64,000 nt of DNA from Streptomyces narbonensis (GCF_014649015.1 NZ_BMSF01000005.1:248001-312000); one strand, 5' to 3'; counted from the stretch's first letter, positions 53,619 to 62,120 are shown. Numbers and translations are program-made. Notes: generated from the letters alone by a model not told the origin.

Positions 53619-55280
53619 ATGACCCGATTCGACTCGGCCGGGGAAGCAACCGGCCACCGCACGCCCGTACTCATCGTCGGCGGCTCGCTGGTGGGCCTGT
53701 CCACCTCGCTGTTCCTGGGGCGTCTCGGAGTGCCGCACACGCTGGTCGAGCGCCATGCCGGCACCTCGATCCACCCGCGTGGCCGCGGCAACAACGTGCG
53801 CACGATGGAGGTGTTCCGCAGCGCCGGAATCACGCGGCCCATCCAGGAGGCCGCGTCGGTCCTGTCGGTCAACAACGGGATCCTGCAGACGCCGAGCCTG
53901 GTGGGCGATGTCGGCGAGTGGCTGTTCAAGGACATCGACCCCGGCGGCGGGATCGCCCGCTTCAGCCCCGCCGGATGGTGTCTGTGCAGCCAGAACGATC
54001 TCGAACCGGTGCTGCTGAAGCACGCCCGGGAGCTCGGCGGAGACCTGCGGTTCTCGACCGAGCTGATGTCCTTCGAGCAGGACGCCGAAGGGGTGACCGC
54101 ACAGGTCAAGAGCCGCGAATCCGGTGAGCACACCACCATCCGCGCGGACTACCTCGTCGCGGCGGACGGCCCGCGCAGCCCGGTCCGCGAGCGGCTCGGC
54201 ATCGGGCAGAACGGCCAGGGCGACCTGTTCCACAACGTGAGCATCACCTTCGTCTCCCGCGGTCTCGCGGACGTCGTCGGCGACCGGCACTTCATCGTCT
54301 GCTACCTGACGAACCCTGACGCGGACGGGGCCCTGCTGCCCGTCGACAACGGCGAGCGCTGGGTGTTCCACGCCCCGTGGCACCCCGAACGCGGCGAGAC
54401 GCTCGAGGAGTTCACCGACGAGCGGTGCAGGGAGCACATCCGGCGGGCCGTGGGCGTGCCGGACCTCGACGTGGAGATCACGGGCAGGGCTCCCTGGCAC
54501 GCGGCCGAGAGGATCGCCGAACGGTACGCGCACGGACGGGTGTTCCTCGTCGGCGACTCCGCCCACGAGATGCCGCCCACCGGGGCGTTCGGCTCCAACA
54601 CCGGTATCCAGGACGCGCACAACCTCGCCTGGAAGCTCTCCGCCGCGCTGGGCGGCTGGGCCGGTCCCGGCCTGCTCGCGTCCTATGACGCGGAGCGCCG
54701 GCCGGTCGCCGAGGTGACGAGCGCCCGGGCCGCGGCGCGGTCGGTCGAGCACAGCCACCCCGGGTACGTCCCCGGCCCCGGAGCCGGCGGCCCCAAGGGG
54801 AAGAAGGGCGGCATCCTCAACGAGGTGCTCGGCTACCGCTATCCGCAGGGAGCCGTCCTGGGCACCGACCGGACGATGCCGGTCGTGTCCGACGGACTGA
54901 GCCTGACGGGCGAACCCGGAAGCCGGGCCCCCCACATGTGGCTGAACCGCGCCGGTACCCGGGTCTCCACCCTCGATCTGTACGAGCGGTCCCTGGTGCT
55001 CCTGAGCTCCGAGGACGGCGCCGGCCACTGGCACACCGCGGCGACACGCGTCGCGCAGCAGCTGTCGGTGCCGCTCGACTCGTACCGGATCGGCGCCGGG
55101 CCCGACGCCGAGCTCTCGTCCGCCGGCGACACGGACTGGGCGGAGGTCCACGGCGTCACGCCGGACGGCGCGGTGCTGGTCCGCCCCGACGGGTTCGTCG
55201 CGTGGCGGTCTGAAGGAGCGACGGCGGATCCCAGAGCGGTCTTGCAGCGAGCCCTCACGGCGATCCTGGGCCGCGACTGA
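53619..55280 (+). CDS. whiE-ORFVIII: FAD-dependent aromatic hydroxylase (whiE ORFVIII equivalent)
   Basis: The ATG at 53619 gives 553 residues. The FAD-binding motifs of PHBH-type monooxygenases are clear: PVLIVGGSLVGLSTSLFLGR, then LVAADGPRSPVRERLGIGQN (DG motif) and GRVFLVGDSAHEMPPTGAFG with SNTGIQDAHNLAWKLS. The C-terminal thioredoxin-like part of the long hydroxylases is also present. It should insert one oxygen atom into the aromatic polyketide using NAD(P)H. It diverges from the rest of the cluster, as in other spore-pigment loci. Confidence 0.93.
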   Translation: MTRFDSAGEATGHRTPVLIVGGSLVGLSTSLFLGRLGVPHTLVERHAGTSIHPRGRGNNVRTMEVFRSAGITRPIQEAASVLSVNNGILQTPSLVGDVGEWLFKDIDPGGGIARFSPAGWCLCSQNDLEPVLLKHARELGGDLRFSTELMSFEQDAEGVTAQVKSRESGEHTTIRADYLVAADGPRSPVRERLGIGQNGQGDLFHNVSITFVSRGLADVVGDRHFIVCYLTNPDADGALLPVDNGERWVFHAPWHPERGETLEEFTDERCREHIRRAVGVPDLDVEITGRAPWHAAERIAERYAHGRVFLVGDSAHEMPPTGAFGSNTGIQDAHNLAWKLSAALGGWAGPGLLASYDAERRPVAEVTSARAAARSVEHSHPGYVPGPGAGGPKGKKGGILNEVLGYRYPQGAVLGTDRTMPVVSDGLSLTGEPGSRAPHMWLNRAGTRVSTLDLYERSLVLLSSEDGAGHWHTAATRVAQQLSVPLDSYRIGAGPDAELSSAGDTDWAEVHGVTPDGAVLVRPDGFVAWRSEGATADPRAVLQRALTAILGRD

Positions 55281-55369
55281 CCGCTCCCTCGTGGCCGAGC
55301 ACGGCGGGGCTGGAAGCCTTCGTGATGCCCGGGACCAGGCAGCACCGACGTCGCTCGTGACCCTTGCGG

Positions 55370-55576
55370 CTAGGGGGTGTCGTCACATTCCCGTCTGCCC
55401 CGCGGCGTTCCCCCAGCTACCGCTGGGAGGTGCCCCCAGGCACGCACTCTCGCCGCACCGGGTGGAAGCCCACGTACGTCCAGTACGTGGGCTTCCCCCC
55501 GGCACGCCGAGAGCATGCACCAGACGCCGCGGGGCCGCCCTTCGGGCGACGACGGGAATTTGACGAGACCCCCTAG
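55370..55576. repeat. MITE-like palindromic element, 207 bp
   Basis: Same family as 17661-17839: CTAG at both ends, about 26-bp inverted repeats (two mismatches), the inner CCCACGTAC...GTACGTGGG palindrome and a shared right half. It differs by an extra block of about 28 bp containing CCCCCAGCTACCGCTGGGAG, itself a hairpin. It lies 90 bp after the hydroxylase stop and could act as its transcript end. Confidence 0.88.
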
Positions 55577-55664
55577 CCCGTTCGCGCGCAGGACACCATC
55601 CGATCCAGATCACCGAACGAGCCGCCGTGACCTGCGGAAATGATCACCAGCAGGGCGGATCAAG

Positions 55665-55726
55665 ACCCCGACCGGGGGACAGCGCACGCGAATCTCCCGT
55701 TGCGGTGCTCCCCGGTCGGGGTTTTT
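55665..55726 (+). terminator. Intrinsic-terminator-like hairpin upstream of a cell-envelope gene
   Basis: Perfect 13-bp arms ACCCCGACCGGGG (55665-55677) and CCCCGGTCGGGGT (55710-55722) are followed by TTTT, the form of a rho-independent terminator on the plus strand. It lies only about 75 bp before a start codon, so it may be an attenuator of that gene rather than the end of an upstream transcript. Confidence 0.7.
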
Positions 55727-55801
55727 CTCGTGCACGGAGCACAGCACAGGCGCCGCGCTGCCCAGCCGGCCAGGAAAGCTCCGCCGAAGGAGAGAACAAG
55801 C

Positions 55802-56332
55802 ATGCGTCTCGCACGTACGGGCCCCCAGCTCGCCCTGGTCCTGAGCGCCCTCGTCCTGTCCGCATCCCCCGCCGTCGCGGCGCCCGACGGTGACGTCCGA
55901 GTCAATCCGGGGCAGGCGGCCCCCGGGACCACCGTCACCGTGAGCACGACCGCCTGCGGCAAGGAGACGTACGGCAAGGGCGAGTCGGAAGCGGGCGGGA
56001 AGTTCCACCTCCTGCCCGGCGACCGGGAGGGCGTCCTGGTGGGCAAGTTCACGCTCCCGCGGGACGCCGCCTCCGGCACGGACACCGTGACCCTCAAGTG
56101 CCCGCCTCGCATCAAGCAGACCGTCTCCTACCAGATCTCCGGCCAGCCGGTCGGTGCGGTGGAAGCGGGCTTCGGCTGGGCCGCAGGCGTAGGGGCAGGG
56201 GCAGGCGAAGAGGCGGACGGGGCCGGCGGCGACAGGCTCTACGCCCTGGGCGCGCTGCTCCTCGGCGGCGCCACCGCCGGCGCCCTGGTCTGGACGCGCC
56301 GCCGCGCCACCGTCGCCCGGAACGGCGCCTGA
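55802..56332 (+). CDS. Secreted, membrane-anchored cell-envelope protein
   Basis: The ATG at 55802 follows AAGGAGAG and gives 176 residues. A signal peptide (PQLALVLSALVLSASPAVAA) is followed by a small beta domain (VRVNPGQAAPGTTVTVSTTA, with Cys pairs, KFTLPRDAASGTDTVTLKCP), a Gly/Ala linker and a C-terminal membrane helix (LYALGALLLGGATAGALVW) with RRR. The family is common in Streptomyces but its function is unknown. It has no LPxTG motif. A terminator-like hairpin lies in the leader. Confidence 0.78.
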   Translation: MRLARTGPQLALVLSALVLSASPAVAAPDGDVRVNPGQAAPGTTVTVSTTACGKETYGKGESEAGGKFHLLPGDREGVLVGKFTLPRDAASGTDTVTLKCPPRIKQTVSYQISGQPVGAVEAGFGWAAGVGAGAGEEADGAGGDRLYALGALLLGGATAGALVWTRRRATVARNGA

Positions 56333-56344
56333 CCCCACGCCGTC

Positions 56345-56414
<70 letters not shown>

Positions 56415-57011
56415 GCGAGGAGATCCGGACGCCATCCAGCGGAGGCATGATCCGCATGACGCACGGCTCGGTGCAGAGGTCTGGCAGAGCACCATCGGGG
56501 CGCGTTCCCTCGGACGGCCCGCGTGGGCGTCGTCCTGCTGCTCTGTCACGCACCGGACGCGGGGCCTCGCGTCCACCGGCGAGGGCGAGCGCTGGCGCAC
56601 TGCGCCCCCGCCGGCGGCGGACTCCACCGTGCCTGGCTGGTAGGCGGCGAGAGAACCGCTCACGGGGCATCAGTGTCCGCGCATCGCTCGAAGCCCCCAT
56701 GGGGCCCGGCCCGCTGATCAGGAGCTCAGTCGCTGTCGCAGGTCGGTGGCACACCGGCCGGTCTCACGGCCGTCTCACGACCGTGGCATTTCCTCAGGAC
56801 GTGGTGGACTGGCCGGGTACAGTGACACCTCGGTCGAGGGTGGCCCGCTTGGTGGGGGCGAGGTCGACGGCGCGAAGGAAGTCAGCGGCCCTGTCCGGGA
56901 TGTCGAGGGGCTGGTAGCCCCGGAGCCGGGGTGCCCGTGGTTGGCTCTCTTGTCCGCTCTCGGCCGCCGGCGGCTCACGTCCACGGAGGGCCATAGGGGA
57001 GGGGATCTCGC
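56415..57011. other. 597-bp region without a supported gene
   Basis: Open frames on both strands overlap and none has a clear ribosome site with coding bias. The last part holds the promoter of the YrdB-like gene. Confidence 0.45.
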
Positions 57012-57392
57012 ATGTCGTCAGGATTCGGGTTTCACGCGTCCACGCTCGTTGTACGGTTCGTTCTGGAACTGGTGTCGCTCGCATGCTTCGCGGTCTGGGC
57101 CTGGACGACCGCGTCAGGACCTCTGAGGTACGTCCTTGTGGTCGTGGCCCCGGTCCTTGTGGCCGTGCTGTGGGGTGTGTTCGCCACTCCCGGCGACAAG
57201 TCCCGGTCCGGCGGGACGGTGGTGGCGACCCCCGGCGCGCTGCGGTTCCTCCTGGAGTTGGCCGTCTTCTTCGGCGGCGCCCTGGCGCTGTACGCGGCGG
57301 GTTCCCATGTTCTGGCCATCACGCTCGCCGGCGTGCTGATCGTCTACCACGCCCTGTCGTGGGACCGCGTGGTCTGGCTGTTCCGACACTGA
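57012..57392 (+). CDS. YrdB-family (DUF2568) membrane protein
   Basis: A 126-residue protein with four helices: residues 12-32 (VVRFVLELVSLACFAVWAWT), 37-57 (PLRYVLVVVAPVLVAVLWGV), 73-95 (LRFLLELAVFFGGALALYAA) and 97-117. The repeated R-F-x-L-E-L at the start of helices 1 and 3 is characteristic of DUF2568/YrdB. Function unknown. An ATG at 57012 after GGGGAGGGG was used. Confidence 0.88.
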   Translation: MSSGFGFHASTLVVRFVLELVSLACFAVWAWTTASGPLRYVLVVVAPVLVAVLWGVFATPGDKSRSGGTVVATPGALRFLLELAVFFGGALALYAAGSHVLAITLAGVLIVYHALSWDRVVWLFRH

Positions 57393-57409
57393 CCCCGGAC
57401 GGCGTTGCT

Positions 57410-57535
57410 TCAATCCGACAGGGCACCAGGGAGTCCCACAAGAAAGCGGGCCCCTTCATCACCTTCAGGTAGGCGGTGATGCCGCTCGCGCACCTGGATC
57501 GCGGGCCGGACATCGGTGCGCTCGACCGTCGTCAT
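57410..57535 (-). pseudogene. Truncated third gene of the HTH operon (41 codons)
   Basis: An ATG at 57535 overlaps the stop of the HTH gene (ATGA) and opens a frame of only 41 residues: MTTVERTDVRPAIQVRE, then unrelated sequence to a TGA at 57410. Operons of this HTH plus membrane-protein type often continue with an ABC-transporter ATPase that begins with similar residues (PAIQVRxL). It therefore looks like a gene cut off after about 17 codons. Confidence 0.45.
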
Positions 57536-57876
57536 CGGCCCGCCTCCGCGTGGGACTGCTGTTGTGCCGCCCCGTTCACGGGTACGGCACTGTCGACGAT
57601 GGCCCGGAGTGCCGCCACGTGTCCTTCGAAGGCGGTGCGACCGCGGTCGGTCAGCCGTACCTTCGTGCGGCGGATGCGCCCGCCGCCCTCCTTCTGGATC
57701 TCCAGGTATCCGGCCCCCTCCAGGGTGTGGAGCTGCTTGGAGAGCGCGGAGTCGCTGAGCGAGAGGCTGTCGCGGACGAACGCGAAGTCCGCCCACTCGG
57801 TGACGGCGAGCAGCGCGACCACCGACAGTCGGGTGGCGGGGTGGATCAGCTCGTCGAAGCCTGCGGGGGTGCTCAT
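57532..57876 (-). CDS. Winged-helix transcriptional regulator
   Basis: The 114-residue protein has a MarR/PadR-like winged helix: GFDELIHPATRLSVVALLAV, FAFVRDSLSLSDSALSKQLH, TLEGAGYLEIQKEGGGRIRR with TKVRLTDRGRTAFEGH. These small regulators usually repress their own operon, which holds a membrane protein and an ABC transporter. It overlaps the membrane-protein gene upstream by ATGA and the truncated gene downstream by ATGA. Confidence 0.88.
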   Translation of the reverse strand: MSTPAGFDELIHPATRLSVVALLAVTEWADFAFVRDSLSLSDSALSKQLHTLEGAGYLEIQKEGGGRIRRTKVRLTDRGRTAFEGHVAALRAIVDSAVPVNGAAQQQSHAEAGR

Positions 57877-58385
57877 CGGCCCGCTTCCTCGTCGAGCGCC
57901 GGTCCGCCGCCGCTCCGCACGGAGTCGGCCGCCCAGCGGTTGGCGGGGCCCAGGGAGAGCAGGTATGCGGCCACTCCGGCCGTGGCCTGGATGAGACCGG
58001 CGTAGATCGGTTCCAGCGGCTCTGTGAGGTGGTCCGCCAGTACGATCGTTCCGCCGACCAGCACCGCCGCCGCACCGAACGCGGCCCACATGCGCCCGGG
58101 ACAGCGGGTGTGGTGCAGTTGCATCCGGCTCCTGCGGCTCCTGCTCACGATCAGCAGGCTCAGCAGGCCGACGTAGGCGGCCACGAACAGTCCGACCCCC
58201 CACCCGGGCAGGTCCATGCCGACGCCGGCGAGGAACACCCACATGAGCGCGGCCGTGCCGTAGGTCATGCCGCGTCCGCCGGACGCGGAGCGCTCGAACT
58301 CGTCGTAGACCCGCTCCTGCGGCACTCGGATGCGCTGAAGATCCTTCCATGCCTGTTCGGCATCCACCGACGTGCTCACGGTCAT
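57873..58385 (-). CDS. Membrane protein of the HTH operon
   Basis: A 170-residue protein with a cytosolic N-terminal helix (SVDAEQAWKDLQRIRVPQER) and four membrane helices (TYGTAALMWVFLAGVGM, LFVAAYVGLLSLLIVS, AAFGAAAVLVGGTIVL, IYAGLIQATAGVAAYLLSL). It is the first gene of the operon and is preceded by a GGAGGG site and a palindrome that is the probable operator. Function unknown; possibly a partner of the regulator or the lost transporter. Confidence 0.8.
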   Translation of the reverse strand: MTVSTSVDAEQAWKDLQRIRVPQERVYDEFERSASGGRGMTYGTAALMWVFLAGVGMDLPGWGVGLFVAAYVGLLSLLIVSRSRRSRMQLHHTRCPGRMWAAFGAAAVLVGGTIVLADHLTEPLEPIYAGLIQATAGVAAYLLSLGPANRWAADSVRSGGGPALDEEAGR

Positions 58386-58400
58386 CGCCCTCCGTCCCCG

Positions 58401-58425
58401 GTTACTTTCCCACCAGGAAAGTAAC
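58401..58425. promoter_or_regulatory. Operator of the HTH/membrane-protein operon
   Basis: Perfect 9-bp arms GTTACTTTC and GAAAGTAAC with a 7-bp spacer lie 16 bp upstream of the membrane-protein start, next to a second CTTTCCTGG half-site. The TACTTTCC-type palindrome matches sites seen before related winged-helix regulators, so autorepression is likely. Confidence 0.65.
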
Positions 58426-58664
58426 TCCTTTCCTGGTAGGCAAGTCAGCGGTCCGCCGGCGCGGGGAGGCGTGGAGCGTACTCGGCCCGGGAGGTCCGGC
58501 GAGGGATGCTCGTGGGTCGAGCAGCCGTCGCAGCGGGCATGGGTCGAGCGGTCGCTGCAGCCCCGGTGAGGCGTCCCTCAGGGCGGGCCGGCCATGCACG
58601 GGACAGGTCGTCCACGGGCGAGAGGCGGATCGACGCGTCACGCCGTCAGATGTCAACGACCTCT

Positions 58665-58706
58665 TGGTCCAGACCTCTTGACGATTGGTCTAGTCCTTCC
58701 TAGGGT
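58665..58706 (+). promoter_or_regulatory. Chitinase promoter with 12-bp direct repeats
   Basis: The -35 TTGACG (58678-58683) and -10 TAGGGT (58701-58706) are 17 bp apart. The direct repeats TGGTCCAGACCT (58665-58676) and TGGTCTAGTCCT (58686-58697) flank and enter this promoter, 21 bp apart. This pair is the known control element of Streptomyces chitinase genes and resembles the DasR site ACTGGTCTAGACCACT, so repression relieved by chitin-derived amino sugars is expected. Confidence 0.85.
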
Positions 58707-58817
58707 CGCGGGAACACTGCGGTGGGTGCCAAGGAAGGACACCACGCACTCAGGGACACGCAGGGTTGACAGGTCAGGGACCACCCCTGCCCGCCGAACC
58801 TCACCCGAGGAGCTTCC

Positions 58818-60680
58818 TTGAGCACCGAAACGCGGCGGCGCCGCACCAGATCGGCACAGAGCATCATCCCGAACAAGCGGTCCAAGGCCCTCGCGGGCGC
58901 CACTGCGCTACTCCTTCCGCTGGCCGCCATGGTCGGCCTCGCCGCCCCCGCGGAAGCCGCCGCCTCGGCCACCGCCACCTACGCCAAGGCCTCCGACTGG
59001 GGCTCGGGCTTCGAGGGCAAGTGGACGGTGAAGAACACCGGTACCACCACGCTCACCTCCTGGACCGTCGAGTGGGACTTCCCCGCGAGCACCAAGGTCA
59101 CCTCGGCCTGGGACGCCACCGTCACCAACTCCGCGAACCACTGGACCGCCAAGAACCTCGGCTGGAACGGCACCCTCGCCCCCGGCGCCTCCGTCTCCTT
59201 CGGCTTCAACGGCAGCGGCACCGGCGCCCCCACCGGCTGCAAGCTCAACGGCGCCGCCTGCGACGGCGGCACCACCCCTGGTGACAGCGCCCCCTCCGCC
59301 CCGGGCGCGCCCACCGCGAGCGACCTCACCGACACCTCGGTGAAGCTGTCCTGGGCGGCCGCCACGGACGACAACGGCGTCAAGAACTACGACGTCAAGC
59401 GGGACGGAGCCACCGTCGCCACCGTCTCCGGCACCACCTACACCAACACCGGCCTGACCGCCGGCACCGACTACAGCTACACCGTGGTCGCCCGCGACAC
59501 CGCCGACCAGACCGGCCCGGCCTCCGCCGCCACGGCGGTCCGCACCACCGGCGGCGGTGGCGGCGAGAACCCAGGCGGCAGCGGCAAGATCAACCTGGGC
59601 TACTTCACCAACTGGGGCTCCTACACGGTGAAGAACCTGGTGACTTCGGGCTCCGCCGCGAAGATCACGCACATCAACTACGCCTTCGGCAACGTGCAGA
59701 ACGGCAAGTGCACCATCGGCGACCCCTACGAGGACTACCAGAAGTCCTACACCGCCGCCCAGTCCGTCGACGGCGTCGCCGACACCTGGGACCAGCCGCT
59801 GAGCGGTCACTTCAACCAGCTGCGCAAGCTCAAGGCGCAGTACCCGCACATCAAGGTCCTCTGGTCCTTCGGCGGCTGGACCTGGTCCGGCGGCTTCGGC
59901 CAAGCCGTCCAGAACCCGGCCGCGTTCGCGCAGTCCTGCTACGACCTGGTCGAGGACCCGCGCTGGGCCGACGTCTTCGACGGCATCGACCTGGACTGGG
60001 AGTACCCGAACGCCTGCGGTCTCACCTGCGACACCAGCGGCCCGGCCTCGATCAAGAACATGATGCAGGCCATGCGCGCCAAGTTCGGCCCGAACAACCT
60101 GATCACCGCGGCCATCACCGCCGACGGCTCCAACGGCGGCAAGCTCGACGCGGCCGACTACGGCGGCGCCGCGCAGTACGTCAACTGGTACGACGTGATG
60201 ACGTACGACTACTTCGGCACCTGGGCCGCTCAGGGCCCGACGGCCCCACACTCCCCGCTGACCTCGTACTCCGGGATTCCCGCGCAGGGCTTCAACTCGG
60301 CCGACGCGATCGCCAAGCTGAAGGCCAAGGGCGTACCCGCCTCCAAGCTGCTGCTCGGCATCGGCTTCTACGGCCGCGGCTGGACCGGCGTCACCCAGTC
60401 CGCCCCCGGCGGCACCGCGACCGGCCCGGCGGCCGGCGTCGAGCCGGGCAACCAGTACTACAAGGTCCTGAAGACCACCTGCCCGGCCACCGGCACGATC
60501 GCGGGCACGGCGTACGCGCACTGCGGCACCGACTGGTGGAGCTACGACACCCCCGCCACCGTCGGCACCAAGATGGCGTGGGCCAAGAGCCAGGGTCTGG
60601 GCGGCGCGTTCTTCTGGGAGTTCAACGGCGACACCGTCGACGGCGAACTCGTGAGCGCGATCAGCAACGGCCTGAAGTAA
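58818..60680 (+). CDS. Secreted chitinase, CBM2-FnIII-GH18
   Basis: Translation starts at TTG (58818) after GAGGAG, giving 620 residues. An arginine-rich N-terminus with a hydrophobic core (ALAGATALLLPLAAMVGLAA) is the signal peptide. A cellulose/chitin-binding CBM2 domain (about 45-150, WTVKNTGTTTLTSWTVEWDF) is followed by a fibronectin-III domain (about 160-250) and a Gly-rich linker. The GH18 domain has the D-G-I-D-L-D-W-E motif with catalytic E395. It degrades chitin outside the cell to chitobiose. The domain order is that of S. lividans ChiC. A chitin-type promoter is directly upstream. Confidence 0.95.
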   Translation: MSTETRRRRTRSAQSIIPNKRSKALAGATALLLPLAAMVGLAAPAEAAASATATYAKASDWGSGFEGKWTVKNTGTTTLTSWTVEWDFPASTKVTSAWDATVTNSANHWTAKNLGWNGTLAPGASVSFGFNGSGTGAPTGCKLNGAACDGGTTPGDSAPSAPGAPTASDLTDTSVKLSWAAATDDNGVKNYDVKRDGATVATVSGTTYTNTGLTAGTDYSYTVVARDTADQTGPASAATAVRTTGGGGGENPGGSGKINLGYFTNWGSYTVKNLVTSGSAAKITHINYAFGNVQNGKCTIGDPYEDYQKSYTAAQSVDGVADTWDQPLSGHFNQLRKLKAQYPHIKVLWSFGGWTWSGGFGQAVQNPAAFAQSCYDLVEDPRWADVFDGIDLDWEYPNACGLTCDTSGPASIKNMMQAMRAKFGPNNLITAAITADGSNGGKLDAADYGGAAQYVNWYDVMTYDYFGTWAAQGPTAPHSPLTSYSGIPAQGFNSADAIAKLKAKGVPASKLLLGIGFYGRGWTGVTQSAPGGTATGPAAGVEPGNQYYKVLKTTCPATGTIAGTAYAHCGTDWWSYDTPATVGTKMAWAKSQGLGGAFFWEFNGDTVDGELVSAISNGLK

Positions 60681-60699
60681 CCTCGGGCACGACCACCGA

Positions 60700-60730
60700 G
60701 CCCGCCCGCCCCGAACAGGGGCGGGCGGGC
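60700..60730 (+). terminator. Terminator of the chitinase gene
   Basis: Perfect 13-bp arms GCCCGCCCGCCCC and GGGGCGGGCGGGC around a 5-nt loop lie 20 bp after the stop codon. No T-run follows. Confidence 0.85.
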
Positions 60731-60813
60731 CGCGTTCCGGCTGCGGGCCCGCGGATGTCGTTTCCCGGCGCGATGACCGTCACGCTGCCGAACTGGCCGT
60801 CGAAGAGGACCAG

Positions 60814-60945
60814 ATGGACCTGCTCAGGCGCACGAAGGGCGGGAAGACTACCGGCGTCACGAACCGGCAAGGGGAATGGGTCCCGGCCCACGTCACGTAC
60901 ACCGTGGGCTTCCTCGGTGAAGGTGTGCGCGGCAACGTGTGCTGA
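60814..60945 (+). CDS. Very small open frame, possibly a gene remnant
   Basis: An ATG at 60814 after a GAGGA site opens 43 codons: MDLLRRTKGGKTTGVTNRQG and EWVPAHVTYTVGFLGEGVRG, ending in NVC and a TGA. The frame is coding-like and remains open upstream, so it may be the end of a larger lost gene. Function unknown. Confidence 0.35.
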   Translation: MDLLRRTKGGKTTGVTNRQGEWVPAHVTYTVGFLGEGVRGNVC

Positions 60946-61288
60946 CGTGCCCGGACGCAGACACCAGGCCGACCATCAAAAGCGCCGTCGGTCCGCCTGG
61001 CTCAGTGGTGTGGGGGCCGTGTCCGGCGCATTGGCCGGCGGGACATTGCTCTCAGGCGCTGACCCGAGAACGGCCATGGCCTACGCAATGGGCGCCGTCA
61101 GCGCCGTGGGTGCGACAGCAGTCGCACCGGAGTCGAAACTGAGGGTTGCCGAGCGGGCTGCGGACCACCCGAAAGCGGCCATCTCGTTCGGGGCATGGGG
61201 AACGGCGTACTACGACGCCCCCTATGTTGCAGACGAGAATGTCAGCGGGAGAAAAGTCATCTCTGACCAATGCGGCTCCCGGATAGGA
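60946..61288. other. Region with a possible decayed hydrophobic-protein gene
   Basis: One plus-strand frame reads SAWLSGVGAVSGALAGGTLL and AMAYAMGAVSAVGATAVAPE, which resembles a membrane helix pair, but there is no clear start and the frame runs on past a terminator-like hairpin into the next gene's antisense. It is best treated as a remnant or chance frame. Confidence 0.3.
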
Positions 61289-61325
61289 GAAGAGCCCCGA
61301 CCAGCACACTGCGCCAGGGCTCTTC
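61289..61325 (-). terminator. Hairpin after the PH/SHOCT gene
   Basis: The 9-bp arms GAAGAGCCC and GGGCTCTTC with a 19-nt loop lie 9 bp after the stop of the minus-strand gene at 61334-61876. Confidence 0.6.
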
Positions 61326-61333
61326 AAGGCACA

Positions 61334-61876
61334 TCAGATGCTGTTCAGGATCGCCGTGCGATGCTCCTGGTACTCCGTGTCCGTGATCGCCCCTGCCACC
61401 CGCAGTTGATCCAACGTCGCCAGACGCGACGCCACGTCCTGCGCCCCTGCCGGCATCCCGCCCCAAGCGGGCGGCGCCACCTGGGTATTGGCCGTCGCGA
61501 GCAGCATGCGGAGCCGACCGGACAACGCCTCACCGGGAGCCTTGGCCACGGACTTGATGTCCGCTCGGTTGCCCGACGAGAACACCGACAGCGTGCCCAT
61601 CAGTATCCCAGCGGACCACTGCACCGACGAAACGTTGATCAGCGGGAAGTCCTCCAACTTCTGGGACATCATCCCGTGCCTGAAGAAGACCAGCCTCATG
61701 TTCGTGAGTGCCACGAGACCGTTACCGCCGCCGTAGATGCCCGAGGCGAGCATGTCGACCTGCTCGCCCGCCCACAGCACCGACGGCAGGTTCTCGATCT
61801 CCCGCCTGGACCCGATCGCCGGCCCGGCCTTCTCGGCCGCCGCGTCGATGTCCGGCCGCACGTTGTACTTCCCCAT
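61334..61876 (-). CDS. PH-domain protein with C-terminal SHOCT motif
   Basis: The 180-residue protein has a bacterial PH-like domain (MLASGIYGGGNGLVALTNMR, LVFFRHGMMSQKLEDFPLIN, SVQWSAGILMGTLSVFSSGN) and a short C-terminal SHOCT motif (DVASRLATLDQLRVAGAITD then TEYQEHRTAIL). SHOCT mediates oligomerisation or contacts. Cytoplasmic; function unknown. The ATG at 61876 was chosen because the domain starts soon after; the longer open frame upstream has no coding character. Confidence 0.85.
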   Translation of the reverse strand: MGKYNVRPDIDAAAEKAGPAIGSRREIENLPSVLWAGEQVDMLASGIYGGGNGLVALTNMRLVFFRHGMMSQKLEDFPLINVSSVQWSAGILMGTLSVFSSGNRADIKSVAKAPGEALSGRLRMLLATANTQVAPPAWGGMPAGAQDVASRLATLDQLRVAGAITDTEYQEHRTAILNSI

Positions 61877-61939
61877 ACCCCACCCCTTCTGTCGTGGACC
61901 GGATGCTATCCGTCGATCCCGCCCGCCCGGAGGTGAACT

Positions 61940-62120
61940 GTGGGCCTGAGGAAGAAGGACGTGCCGGCCGCCGAGGCCGACGAGGAGGCCATCCAGCAGC
62001 TGCACGCCGCGCGCCTCGGCCGGAACGAGATTGCCCGCCACGGGGCGAGGCGCTCGCACCGTCTCGGTCATCGCCACACCATCCGGGCGGCCGTCGAGCG
62101 AGGCGAGTGGGTTTGCGCCC
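61940..62120 (+). pseudogene. Frameshifted helix-turn-helix protein
   Basis: A GTG at 61940 starts MGLRKKDVPAAEADEEAIQQ then LHAARLGRNEIAR, the first half of a resolvase-type helix-turn-helix. The frame then runs into non-coding sequence, while the next frame reads GARTVSVIAT, which would be the recognition helix. One indel near 62040 therefore broke the gene. Confidence 0.55.

Noticed and set aside
55665..55726. tRNA gene
   Set aside because: The stem resembles a terminator; there is no cloverleaf and no conserved T-loop sequence.
58818..60680. Chitinase as part of the pigment cluster
   Set aside because: It lies more than 3 kb away behind unrelated genes, with its own chitin-type promoter and terminator.
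59708..61936. A 742-codon plus-strand open frame
   Set aside because: Most of it is an alternative frame of the chitinase gene and antisense of the PH/SHOCT gene; only a short middle part is coding-like.
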